A stretch of 64,000 nucleotides of DNA, taken from the NCBI GenBank assembly GCA_963662155.1, contig OY759265.1:14726761-14790760 (forward strand). Reading direction: 5' to 3'. A model generated the notes under the pieces. That model had not been told where the DNA came from. It did not search any database and saw only the letters and a list, made by a program, of their open reading frames with translations. The position numbers were made by a program, and so were the translations under genes. This DNA comes from Lamellibrachia columna. Its lineage: Eukaryota; Annelida; Polychaeta; Sabellida; Siboglinidae. Shown here piece by piece: positions 13,683 through 24,924 of this stretch. Position 1 is the stretch's first letter. Each line of letters opens with the position of its first letter.

Positions 13683-13714
13683 GAGGTTAACTCTGTAGCT
13701 TGTCAAGTGTAAGG

Positions 13715-13992
13715 GTGTGGTAGTGTAAGTGGTAATCGGGAGAACCTGGGTTCAAATTTTGTTGCTGCCATTTCGATGCTGAGGCAATTTCTTTCACCCC
13801 ACATTGCCTCATTTCACTCAGCTGTGTAAATAAGTACCTGGCAATAGACAGTGATAGAATTCCAGTGATAGAATTATAAGAATGAACAGCTTTCGTACAG
13901 CAATTGCAGCGTGGCTGGATGCTTCAGTAGAAGTTGAAATGGTGTTTGCATGAACAGGTCTGCCAGGGGCAAAGTGTAACTAGCTGTGAGTA
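13715..13992 (+). mobile_element. tRNA-derived SINE, copy 3
   Basis: The head has GTGGTAGTGTAAGTGGTAAT and a B-box-like GGGTTCAAATTT. The body has CACTCAGCTGTGTAAATAAG, GCAATTGCAGCGTGGCTGGA and GAACAGGTCTGCCAGGGGC, all shared with the other copies. It lies about 35 bp downstream of a (TA)n tract. Confidence 0.7.
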
Positions 13993-14999
13993 ATGATTGT
14001 TAGATGGGTGTGGTATACATTGAATGCTTAGCTTTACTTTCAACTGTATGACTGTATGAACATACTTCTTCTCCTAAAGTATCTTGCCATATCCAATTCT
14101 TGAATCTATAGCAACTATATCAATTTAATACAAACTATGTACAGGCGGTTGCTTGAGCAGGTTCGTCATTCTTTAACTAATTTCATAGTTGTTACATATT
14201 TTCACCAGTGGCCATATGGTGCCATATGTTGAGCGTCAGCACGTGTTCGTTTCATGAGGCACAAGTCAAGAAGGCAAGCGTTCCATGACAATCACAGACT
14301 AGCTCATGTAGTTGACTTTCTCTTTCATCTGGGGAATAGCCTACTTCAGTTCTTTGGCATCAACATATCTGCTCCATTTCAATACACATCCTTTGAAAAT
14401 TCCTGCAGAGATTATTGGACAACGAGAGAATTATCTTTTCAATTGTTGCCTCACTGTAACATATGTAGGTGCTTACAAATGAGCCTTGTGGGATGATGTA
14501 ACATGGCTTGTGAAGAGTGCTCCATCGCCCAGCTTTCAATCAATAACACACCGATTTGTCACACATATTTCATGCCATTATGTCACAAACCATGGCTACT
14601 GGTCACAGCCAGTATTCAGCCAACAAGGTAAGAATGTCACTTGTCAATGTTTTTGTATATCAGCTGGATGAGAAATGACAGGGTTGAATGCAGAGCAACA
14701 TTCTGTTGTCTAGCATCCTTCCAACAATCGCACTGGAATCTAATGAAACTTGAACGTGATATATGACATTGCAAAACATTTTTCCAAACCACAAAATCAT
14801 AATGAAGTCATGATACATTTTGTCCATATGCAGAATATACATCATGACATGGTGAAGTTTACAAAGAATACTCTTTATATCTTAAAAAAACTTTTTAAAA
14901 CTCACTATTATTATTATCACACCTGACAAAAAACATAACCACGATGGGTATTAATAGAGGATAATATCTTAATACTATTGTCATAAATGCAGGCTTGTT

Positions 15000-15120
15000 G
15001 ACTCGAGTCATATAGAGGGGTTGACTCGAGTTGGGAGGTCATTGACTTGAGACTTGACTTAGCATGCAGGTCAGTGAATTGAGACTTGACTTGCTAGTTT
15101 GTGACTTGCCAACAAGTCTG
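15000..15120. repeat. GACTTGA-motif cluster
   Basis: Imperfect reiterations of TTGACTCGAGT and GAGACTTGACTT fill about 120 bp. The source is unknown. Confidence 0.5.
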
Positions 15121-15436
15121 CATAAATGTGAAACTATCTTGGAGTGATTTATAAATCAGGAACATCCTATCCTGGCAGCCAGAAGGGAAGCAACAGCTAG
15201 AAGCCAAGGCCTAAGTTCTGCTTCAGGTCTTTCTGCGATGTAGAACAGATGTAAGCCATTGCCCAGAGCAGCTGGAGAAACAGCTATGTTATTAAAAACA
15301 TGCTCCGTCTGGATACTTATATAGCATTGGTTTGTTTCCAACAGTCTCAAGTCAGTAAATTAATTCTTGCTTCAGTTTTGCAAACTAGATTTCGGAGAAT
15401 TACTTGTCTCATACAGAAATGATTGCTTTAATAATC

Positions 15437-15575
15437 CTATCTGCACTTCTCTCCTCCTATCTGCACTTCTCTCCTCCTATCTGCACTTCTCTCCTCCTAT
15501 CTGCACTTCTCTCCTCCTATCTGCCCTTCTCTCCTATCTGCACTTCTCTCCTCCTATCTGCGCTTCTCTCCTATC
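15437..15575. repeat. 20-bp pyrimidine-rich minisatellite, ~6-7 copies
   Basis: The unit is CTATCTGCACTTCTCTCCTC. The later copies lose five bases or carry single changes. Confidence 0.92.
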
Positions 15576-16384
15576 ACCTCCCTACCTGTCCCTCCTACAC
15601 CCTGTTCCCTTGAATTAGTGGGACTCATATGCCCTCTGCTGGTTAGCACAGACCTCCCAATCCCCTGGGAAGCGACTACAACAGAAGTCATCCATCATCA
15701 TGAACATGTGTCGCTGCTGTCGAAAGGTCCCTGTTTTTTTGGTGGTGTCTCCCCTGTGACACAATACGTGTTCACTGGTGAAACACTACAACTCACTGGC
15801 CGGGTTTATGACCTTCATTTGTTGTGAGGACAGGATCTTGGTAAACACAGCACTAAAACTTGCTATTAGGACTGCGGAGGCACCACAAGGTGGCTACTTA
15901 GCAGATTGTGGGACCATCGTCATAGAAACAATAATGGAGGTGTATCAGAGAGATTAGGCCGAGGCAACAAAACAAGCCATTTAGGGCAATGTTTCTAGAC
16001 AGATATAGCTTGTGTGCAGATTTTAAGAATACCTATCTACATACTGCGATAACTTGGTTGACAAGTTTCGGCCGCAAGCAATTAATATAAATATTATTAT
16101 TAGAACGTTATTGTCTAAGTCAGGGAGTTTCATTTGTTGTCATTGTATGCGTGTGTGTGCATGCGTGTATGCATGTGTAAGAGGCATTCACAGTTCACAC
16201 GGTTAGTAAGCGTCACAGTTCACGGTACCGACATATAAGAAGTGATCTGCTTTTCATAATTAGTATAAGAACAGTTTGTTTACAACCCATGTATTTGGTT
16301 GAATTTGACAATCCAAGCAAACAGTTCTGTATCCATTCCAAATTGTCCTTTCTTTGTTTGAACTAGTTGTACTATATCCAAATT

Positions 16385-16486
16385 TTACACCTAATTTAAT
16401 ATTTTATTGTGACAAATCTTACACCTAATTTAATATTTTATTGTGACAAATCTTACACCTAATTTAATATTTTATTGTGACAAATT
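16385..16486. repeat. 34-bp tandem repeat, 3 copies
   Basis: Three essentially identical 34-bp units contain TTACACCTAATTTAATATTT. Confidence 0.95.
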
Positions 16487-17180
16487 ACCTCATCTATGTA
16501 ATCATTCCTATCAACTGACCAACCTATTTATTGATTAAGTTACTGATGTAAGAAAGTATATTTTTCATGTAGATAATATGATTAATATTAAGTCTGCACT
16601 GTTATCTTGTTATTAGTTCGGTCTCACATTTTATAAACTTATCCCTGTTGAATTATGCTTTATTTGGCTTTAATTTCTTAAAGGGAGGGGAGGGGGTATT
16701 GGTATTGGCCATGTCTTGGCAAACTTCTTTCGTTTTTGGATAAGAATTCTTACCCCTGCCGCCCCCCTCCAAAATCCTAAATAAGTGACATGTGACTGGT
16801 AGACCCTCTTCATTGTTCGATTACGCTTGCAACTAATAAAAAAATATTTGGACAAACTAACTGCTTCCTCTTGGTACCCAAATGATTTTACGGTAAAGCA
16901 CGATTCATGAATAATGAAAAAAAAATAGTTAAAAGAAATTCTTCGCTTCACTTAACATCAAATAACAAAGAATGCAATCTCCGGGACGAAGATTTTTCAG
17001 CTGTGTCCAAATGATGGAGATTCTGTACCAGTGATGAGTTGACATGTACGGAGATGTGCTGTAAGAGTTGTACAATCAGTTACTCCTGTCATTCAAGTGG
17101 TATTAATTGATCAGAAAATTATCATTGGCATCCCTTGAAAGAAGGATGACATCCACCAGCCTGATTCTGAAGCTGCAGAT

Positions 17181-18945
17181 CCTAGGGCAGTAGGAGCAGG
17201 AGGTTCCAGTGGGGAGTGGGTTTGCTTCCTAGGGCAGTAGGAGCAGGAGGTTCCAGTGGGGAGTGGGTTTGCTTCCTAGGGCAGTAGGAGCAGGAGGTTC
17301 CAGCAGGGAGTGGGTTTGCTTCCTAGAGCAGTAGGAGCAGGAGGTTCCAGCAGGGAGTGGGTTTGCTTTCTAGGGCAGTAGGAGCAGGAGGTTCCAGTGG
17401 GGAGTGGGTTTGCTTCCTAGGGCAGTAGGAGCAGGAGGTTCCAGCGGGAAGTTGGGTTTGCTTCCTAGGGCAGTAGGAGCAGGAGGTTCCAGTGGGGAGT
17501 GGGGTTTGCTTCCTAGGGCAGTAGGAGCAGGAGGTTCCAGTGGGGAGTGGGGTTTGCTTCCTAGGGCAGTAGGAGCAGGAGGTTCCAGCGGGGAGTGGGG
17601 TTTGCTTCCTAGGGCTGTAGGAGCAGGAGGTTCCAGTGGGGAGTGGGTTTGCTTCCTAGGGCTGTAGGAGCAGGAGGTTCCAGTGGGGAGTGGGGTTTGC
17701 TTCCTAGGGCAGTAGGAGCAGGAGGTTCCAGCGGGGAGTTGGGTTTGCTTCCTAAGGCAGTAGGAGCAGGAGGTTCCAGTGGGGAGTGGAGTTTGCTTCC
17801 TAGGGCAGTAGGAGCAGGAGGTTCCAGTGGGGAGTGGGGTTTGCTTCCTAAGGCAGTAGGAGCAGGAGGTTCCAGCGGGGAGTTGGGTTTGCTTCCTAGG
17901 GCAGTAGGAGCAGGAGGTTCCAGCGGGGAGTTGGGTTTGCTTCCTAAGGCAGTAGGAGCAGGAGGTTCCAGTGGGGAGTGGAGTTTGCTTCCTAGGGCAG
18001 TAGGAGCAGGAGGTTCCAGTGGGGAGTGGGGTTTGCTTCCTAAGGCAGTAGGAGCAGGAGGTTCCAGCGGGGAGTTGGGTTTGCTTCCTAGGGCAGTAGG
18101 AGCAGGAGGTTCCAGTGGGGAGTGGAGTTTGCTTCCTAGGGCAGTAGGAGCAGGAGGTTCCAGTGAGGAGTGGGGTTTGCTTCCTAGGGCAGTAGGAGCA
18201 GGAGGTTCCAGCGGGGAGTGGGGTTTGCTTCCTAGGACAGTAGGAGCAGGAGGTTCCAGCGGAGAGTGAGGTTTGCTTCCTAGGGCAGTAGGAGCAGGAG
18301 GTTCCAGCGGGGAGTTGGGTTTGCTTCCTAGGACAGTAGGAGCAGGAGGTTCCAGCGGGGAATGGGGTTTGCTTCCTAGGACAGTAGGAGCAGGAGGTTC
18401 CAGCGGGGAGTGGGGTTTGCTTCCTAGGGCAGTAGGAGCAGGAGGTTCCAGCGGGGAGTGGGGTTTGCTTCCTAGGGTAGTAGGAGCAGGAGGTTCCACC
18501 GGGGAGTGGGGTTTGCTTCCTAGGGCAGTAGGAGCAGGAGGTTCCAGCGGGGAGTGGGGTTTGCTTCCTAGGGCAGTAGGAGCAGGAGGTTCCAGCGGGG
18601 AGTGGGGTTTGCTTCCTAGGACAGTAGGAGCAGGAGGTTCCAGTGGGGAGTGGGGTTTGCTTCCTAGGGCAGTATGATCAGGAGGTTCCAGTGGGGAGTG
18701 GGGTTTGCTTCCTAGGGCTGTAGGAGCAGGAGGTTCCAGCGGGGAGTGGGGTTTGCTTCCTAGGACAGTAGGAGCAGGAGGTTCCAGTGGGGAGTGGGGT
18801 TTGCTTCCTATGGCAGTAGGAGCAGGAGGTTCCAGTGGGGAGTGGGGTTTGCTTCCAAGGGCAGTAGGAGCAGGAGGTTCCAGTGGGAAGTGGGTTTGCT
18901 TCCTAGGGCAGTAGGAGCAGGAGGTTCCAGTGGGGAGTGGAGTTT
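17181..18945. repeat. 48-bp G-rich minisatellite, ~37 copies
   Basis: Units of 47-48 bp carry GCAGTAGGAGCAGGAGGTTC and GGGGAGTGGGGTTTGCTTCC. The first six or so are mostly 47 bp (GTGGGTTT) and the rest 48 bp (GTGGGGTTT), so the middle keeps one frame. On the + strand this reads GLLPRAVGAGGSSGEW and on the minus strand EPPAPTALGSKPHSPL, up to 296 codons. Point variants recur in blocks (GGGCAG, AGGCAG, GGACAG; GAGTGG against GAGTTG). No start context, splice site or upstream coding exon supports translation. Confidence 0.97.
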
Positions 18946-18949
18946 CATT

Positions 18950-19854
18950 CCTGTCCTTCTCTTGAAATTATAATACAACGTATTGCAGTCAGATCAATGA
19001 GTGTCCATTGTGGGCAGCTTTCACTATATTAATAAATAAACTCATTCCACATGCGCATGTTACACTGTAGTATGTTTGGGCGAACTGAATAAAACATGTC
19101 TTTGGGACAGATTTGGATTGAAAAAAACTACAAGTTCCTTCTCAAAATTCTCTGATATGTACAATGTATTTATGTTGAATTTACAAATTTTTTCAGTTTC
19201 TTTACTGGAAATAAAAAAATCATGAAATGAATTGGTATGCAGTGTAAAGAATTTATAAATGTTATATAATGTGTGAAGCATTTGAGTGTAACTACTTGTG
19301 CAGTTTAACAAGTAAGTATTGCTGCACAACCCATAAATATCACACTAAACTTGCATGTATATTGTTAATTACATTATTGATTTAAAGTGGCATTTAATTG
19401 ACACTACTGCAGGCAAAGGCAGTTTTGATTGGACAATTAACTTGTGTGCTGGATTGATGCATTTGCAAGTAATTGCATTTCTTTATGCCAGATTGTTTCT
19501 GCCTGGTTTATGACCCATTCATTAATGGGCTGGGTTTCTATGAGCTCAATGATTGGGTGTGTGTATCTGCTTCAGTGCATGCGTGTGTGTGCATCGGTGA
19601 GTTAATGAAGAAACTAGCAACATTGCTAAGCAGGTATCTGTACTCAACAGTGTCAAAATAACTTATTTGCAGACAGAGTTGTTTTTTGAATTGAAGGTGT
19701 GTCTCATCGCAATAATTGATGGATATAATGGGTGTATGGGTGGGTGTGGTGGTGGGTGGGTGGGTAGGTGTGTGTGTGTGTATGGGCGGGTGGGTGTGTG
19801 TGGGTGGGTGGGTAGGTGTGTGTGTGGGCAGGTGGGTGTGTGTGTGTGGGTGGG

Positions 19855-19910
<56 letters not shown>

Positions 19911-20690
19911 CATGTGGGTGTGGGTGGGTGGGTGTGTGGGTGAGCGAGCAGGTGGTATTTATATATTAATTATAGTTCAGCATCACATGTTTAGATTTTG
20001 TCATGCTACAACTACGTCTGCAATCTAATTAATAACATTAATGCATTTCTACTATAATTTTACAAGCTTGTCTGATTTTTTTACAAATGTAGTTCTAGTA
20101 ACATATCAACTATAGTAAAATTATGTCTTTATAAAAAATATATTTAACAATATGGTTGCCTACAATGTGCTAAAGGTATAAACTGGGCTAGGCAGAGGTT
20201 GAAAGCAGAATAATGCATTAAAGTAGGGTGCAGCGACTGACTCAATACTGATCTTATATTCAATCAACATATACTGGTTTTAAATCCCAGGCTGCCAACA
20301 CAATAAGTTATTTAATAAAAATTGAGTACAATTTGCCAACTCACATATTGATCAGAATTATGATGGAATTATGTGTCTTTCAGAAGAGGTGCCACTACCA
20401 GTGCAGGTTCATTCCATAATAATTATTATGGCGACTGTGCCAGGGGTAGTAAAATCATCTTGTGATGATATATTATCATTTTATGGCACATTTCTTTCGT
20501 TATTGCCACTTGGAAGTGTAGGAGCGGTCTGATGCAGTGATCCGTCAGAGGCAGCAGTGATCTATTACTCTGGCCACGTAGTGAATCAGGATAATGTGAT
20601 GTGTAAGGGAAATGATTTAGCATTACCACAGATGTATACCATTTATGTAACCTACATAACAGTTTAACACATAGATTTTTGGGTCTTTTA
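18950..20690. other. No gene seen apart from the GT/GGGT tract
   Basis: AT-rich sequence with no coding signal recognised. Confidence 0.5.
19735..19950. repeat. GGGT/GT-rich tract with (GT)n, potential G-quadruplex
   Basis: Five GGG runs at about 19738-19763 (GGGTGGGTGGGTAGG at the end) are followed by mixed GGGT/GTGT and a perfect (GT)n at about 19857-19907. Confidence 0.9.
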
Positions 20691-20691
20691 T

Positions 20692-20885
20692 GTTACTTAT
20701 TTACTTATCCTCTTTTTATAGTGCCCATGTGTGACACATAGGACTCGCACAAGATCTCGCCAGTTCCCTCTGTCTTGGGCTCTCCTTGCCGCTGTGTCCC
20801 CTGTCAGCCCAGCAGCCTCCAGTTCCCTCTGTCTTGAGCTCTTGAGTAGGTCATTCTGAAGACATGTCCGAGCCATTTACATCTT
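20692..20885 (-). mobile_element. LINE 3' end fragment (minus strand)
   Basis: The minus-strand translation reads KWLGHVFRMTYSRAQDRGNW and, after a frame break or stop near 20812, QDRGNWRDLVRVLCVTHGHY ending in KKRISK-stop. This is the characteristic C-terminus of a LINE RT protein (GHVxRM, DRxxWRxLV). A phrase around GAACTGG...TCTGTCTTG is duplicated within it, which suggests a small internal duplication. The 26-bp tandem array starts about 50 bp beyond it. Confidence 0.75.
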
Positions 20886-20935
20886 CTCCTTTTTCAAGAT
20901 GATGCAAATGTTCTCATGTTTAATTGTCTTGTGGA

Positions 20936-21065
20936 GTCGGTGGTGTTGGAGATGGACTCCAGTCGGTGGTGTTGGAGATGGACTCCAGTCGGTGGTGTTG
21001 GAGATGGACTCCAGTCGGTGGTGTTGGAGATGGACTCCAGTCGGTGGTGTTGGAGATGGACTCCA
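20936..21065. repeat. 26-bp minisatellite, 5 exact copies
   Basis: 130 bp equal exactly five 26-bp units beginning GTCGGTGGTGTTGGAGATGG and ending CTCCA, with no differences. This implies very recent amplification. Confidence 0.96.
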
Positions 21066-21768
21066 GCACACTTACACTTTTATGTGTGAATTAGATATTT
21101 CTGTAATGAAACTTGATCATGTGTATGTATTTGTGAGGTCTCAGAACTTTGTTTCTGAGCTCCATTCAGAGTACCCTGGAGCTTCATGGCTCCTGCAGAC
21201 GGCTGTCATAACTCACCGGTGTTGCTTAATGGTACATATTACTGACCAAGTTATCTGAAGTGTCATAAAGTTGGCAGATCTCTGTGTTTCATGTTCGGTA
21301 AAATACATTAAATGCACTGATTAATTAATGATAAAACAAACAGTAAATCTGGTAAATTACGTCAGTGGTACTGAGACTGAATGCTGATGGAATTAATTAA
21401 TGTTTCTCAGCTGCAGCTACAGAATGTGTAGTCCTGTATGCAGTAATTTTATTGGGCACTGCGGAAAGAACTGTAAAGAGCTCATCGTGACGTCCCAGAG
21501 AATATTTCAAATTAACCTACTTTACGCAGGGCAGTACACTTAGACAAGAATACTGGTAACAGGTGGGACAATTTCAGGATTTTGTTTTGGAGTACATGGA
21601 TTCTGATCACTTGACAGGGAGAAATTTTGTAAATGTTTCTCCCCTTGTATAACTCTTTGCGTCTCTGTACAAGCAGAACAAACATTTAATCATTAACTTC
21701 ATTAACTTCACTCCATTCAGGTGGGGGAGAGAATCAAGAAAATCTCTCTAATCTGGAGTGCACAGGAA

Positions 21769-21918
21769 GTGTCAGCCCCCTAAGTGTCAGCCCCCTAAGT
21801 GTCAGTCCCCTAAGTGTCAGCCCCCTAAGTGTCAGCCCCCTAAATATCAGCCCCCTAAGTGTCAGCCCCCTAAGTGTCAGCCCCCTAAGTGTCAGCCCCC
21901 TAAGTGTCAGCCCCCTAA
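21769..21918. repeat. 15-bp minisatellite, 10 copies
   Basis: 150 bp of GTGTCAGCCCCCTAA with two variant units. In one frame it reads CQPPK repeated, an artefact of a stop-free 15-bp unit. Confidence 0.96.
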
Positions 21919-21919
21919 G

Positions 21920-24419
21920 ACATACACAATCATTGCACATTATTGAATAATTGTAGATAACGTAGAACGTTTGGTTTGCTGCTATTGACTATTTAGCACA
22001 ATGACATCACGCCTTTCTATAAAACTCTTAAATGAGTCATTGATTCTAATCATTACTGTATGTGTGCGTACGTGCGTGCGTGCGTGCATGCATGCATGCA
22101 TAATATCTGTGATCAGCTGCTACACTGAAACTTCAATTGGTCACCTTGTTTTTCTTATTCAGCTTGTTCATATTCAGCAGCATTAACAGGAGCTGTTATT
22201 GTAGGAGCACAAAATGTTTGTCTTTAAAAGGTTATCAATACCATGGTAATACTTCCTACACGCCATACTCGCCATACTCGTATAACAACAGAATATGCAT
22301 GCATAAGTGCCCTTGTTTTAGTTGGTGTGTGATTGTTTTTACATATTTATTTATTTACATAGAGCATTCATACATATTCATTGATGTGCATTATGATTTG
22401 TTTAGTGTCTCATGTAAAAGATTAGAAGTGCAGAAAGGTTGTCCTGATAGTTGATTTCACCTTAATGTAAGTGAGTACGTAGGCGTGCACGAAACAAACT
22501 CTCAATGGCATTACACAAACTTGCTTAATGAGGCATAATTATGACATTGCTTACTTAAGCTAATAACAGGCTACAGTGTTTTCTGAAATTGTTTCATATA
22601 TACAGAGAGACAGGATATAGAGACAAGAGAGAGAATGTTTCTTAAATGTTTTGTCACACAGAAGCAGTTTTGTATTCTCTAGGCCTGGAACATATCTTCA
22701 GTTTAAAGGTTGGTTAACTTTCAGAATGTGTTACTGTGCTTATTTGTTTCAGCAGTTCTGTTCTTGACACTGACATTGCAATGATAGTTTTATTGTGTTG
22801 AACAGAATCATGTTGCTTGGTGCAATGTTGTCACATCCATCCTGCTGCAACAAATAAAAATTATCACCAAAATCACCACCACCACGACTAACCCTACTAA
22901 GACCATAGCCACGACCACTTCCATATTGATCGCTTCCTTATTGATCACTTCCATATTGATCACGACTACCACAGCTGCCACAGCGGCGTTAACCAACACC
23001 ACAACTAATATTGCTATTGCCACAACTATGACTTTTTCCACCATGACTTCCTTGCACACCACCAACACTGTCACTGTCATTGCTACGAGCAGCACCACTA
23101 TGTCCATCAAACCCCATCAAACACCGTCAACTCTGATACAACATTACATTATCCCTGCTACTCCCCAAGCAGCAGCCATCACTGCAATCCCTAGATTCCC
23201 TACATCATCAGTACAATAATTGGCACCATAGAAATAATCTTGCTCTCTATGCCTGAACTGCATCCATCACATACTGGACTATAGTTCTGTGTTGCTAACA
23301 ATTACAGATCCACTGCTGTGACAGCCATCCTACATGATGAAGCATCCTATTCTAGGAATCCATAGCCTCCTCAATATACCTACGTGCTATATTCTCCTCA
23401 ATGGATGTGTCTAGCAGTCCTGATGGTTATCCAGGTGTCCCAGAGTCAACGATAATATATCTAGCCCCTTTGAGGTTCTAACATCTTGGCACATGGCACT
23501 GATATATAAAACCTGTACAAAAGTATCCCTCGGAGAACGTTGATTTAAGCTGTCAGCATCACCTAGCTGGCACGCTCAGCAACACGTGTGTTCGCTTATG
23601 CTGTGATGCAGTACCGCTAACATTGCTGGTCTCTGGAAAGATCACAGTGGAGATGTTGGAAACATTACCACCAATATAACTGAATACTTGTTGCAGACAT
23701 TTCTGAAGAAACGCTTCACAGATTGCTGCTTTGATACTGAAAACAGACGTGTTATACCTGGTTTCTATGTTACCCCGGCTGTGCACAGTTGGTAGTCGTT
23801 TAGCCACCAAAGACATCCTATGTCATCAATTTCCAATGGCAATATAAAGTGTATCATATGGATTTCCCAAACTGCATCTGTGCGTGGGTGGTTGACTGGT
23901 TGGCTGCATGAATGCATGCATGTATATATCGTTGACACAACTATTGTGTGGCCTGCAAAATAAATCAGTTTCTATCTTCCAAAATGCAACTTCTTTACAG
24001 AGGAAGGAAGGAAAAAGGAAAACATATTCTTGATAGGCCCACTAGTTTCCTGTAAAGCAAAGAAACCAAAGCCCCATATTCATTAGTTGGGTAGTTAAAA
24101 AACAACCTGTTTACGACGCTGTTTATTTGGCATAGCAACATAGCAACTGTTGTTTATTTCTTGCACCAGTAAACACACACTGTAGTTTTTGGACATCCTG
24201 CAGCCAGATAACAGAACTGGGTCAAAGTTTACACAAATAGTCTAGTGTTTAACCCTGAAATTCTAAGTAGGAGAAGTTATGGTAAAAGTTATCAGTACTT
24301 GCATTTAGAAATGAACAACATGTACAGATGCTCTCAGTATGATATATTGTGCAAAAATTTGGATATAATTATTTTAGATTTTGAGGTTCCTTCTAATATG
24401 AACAATAAAAATATAATAT

Positions 24420-24420
<1 letters not shown>
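21920..24420. other. No gene seen outside the cryptic ACC-rich stretch
   Basis: A short GTGC/GTAC run lies at 22060-22105. The minus frame at 23559-23816 (85 codons) is not recognised. Confidence 0.5.
22850..23115. repeat. Cryptic (ACC/CCA)-rich simple sequence
   Basis: Irregular CAC/ACC/ATC triplets give Thr-rich (+) and Val-rich (-) translations without protein character. CTTCCATATTGATC is repeated twice at about 22916-22960. Confidence 0.7.
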
Positions 24421-24424
<4 letters not shown>

Positions 24425-24481
<57 letters not shown>

Positions 24482-24500
24482 GTATATATATATATATATT
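24425..24500. repeat. (TA)n microsatellite
   Basis: About 75 bp with TGTA interruptions near its right end. Confidence 0.95.
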
Positions 24501-24820
24501 TATAGATTGCACTAACTTTTGAGACTATGTGGAATTGGTATGTATATGTTAGTAGCTATGTTATAATAATATTAGGTGCATGGAATTTTGAACGGTGCAA
24601 TATCCATTACAAAGCCTGCAGCCTTCACAGGTGTGCTATATCAGATTTTTACATGTTATCCAAAAGCTATTTTTTATTATTTGTTTCTTTTTAACTACCA
24701 ATGTAACTATGTACAGTAATTGCATACCATAAGTAGTGTAGTCAGCGTGAATTACTAAGCAACCATGGCTTCCACAACAGCACATAAGTCGCTATCGCTC
24801 TTCTTTGTAAAGTCACTTTG

Positions 24821-24920
24821 TATTGCCAATGTATTATGTATTGCCTATTGCCAATGTATTATGTATTGCCTATTGCCAATGTATTATGTATTGCCTATTG
24901 CCAATGTATTATGTATTGCC
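24821..24920. repeat. 25-bp tandem repeat, 4 copies
   Basis: 100 bp equal four exact units of 25 bp starting TATTGCCAATGTATTATG. Confidence 0.96.
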
Positions 24921-24924
24921 TATT

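Larger units (their letters stand above)
13995..17180. other. No gene seen outside the listed repeats
   Basis: The open frame at 14254-14496 (80 codons) and the short minus frames have no domain or splice support. Confidence 0.45.

Noticed and set aside
17609..18499. 296-codon minus-strand frame of EPPAPTALGSKPHSPL repeats
   Set aside because: By-product of a 48-bp stop-free minisatellite; the opposite strand is equally open.
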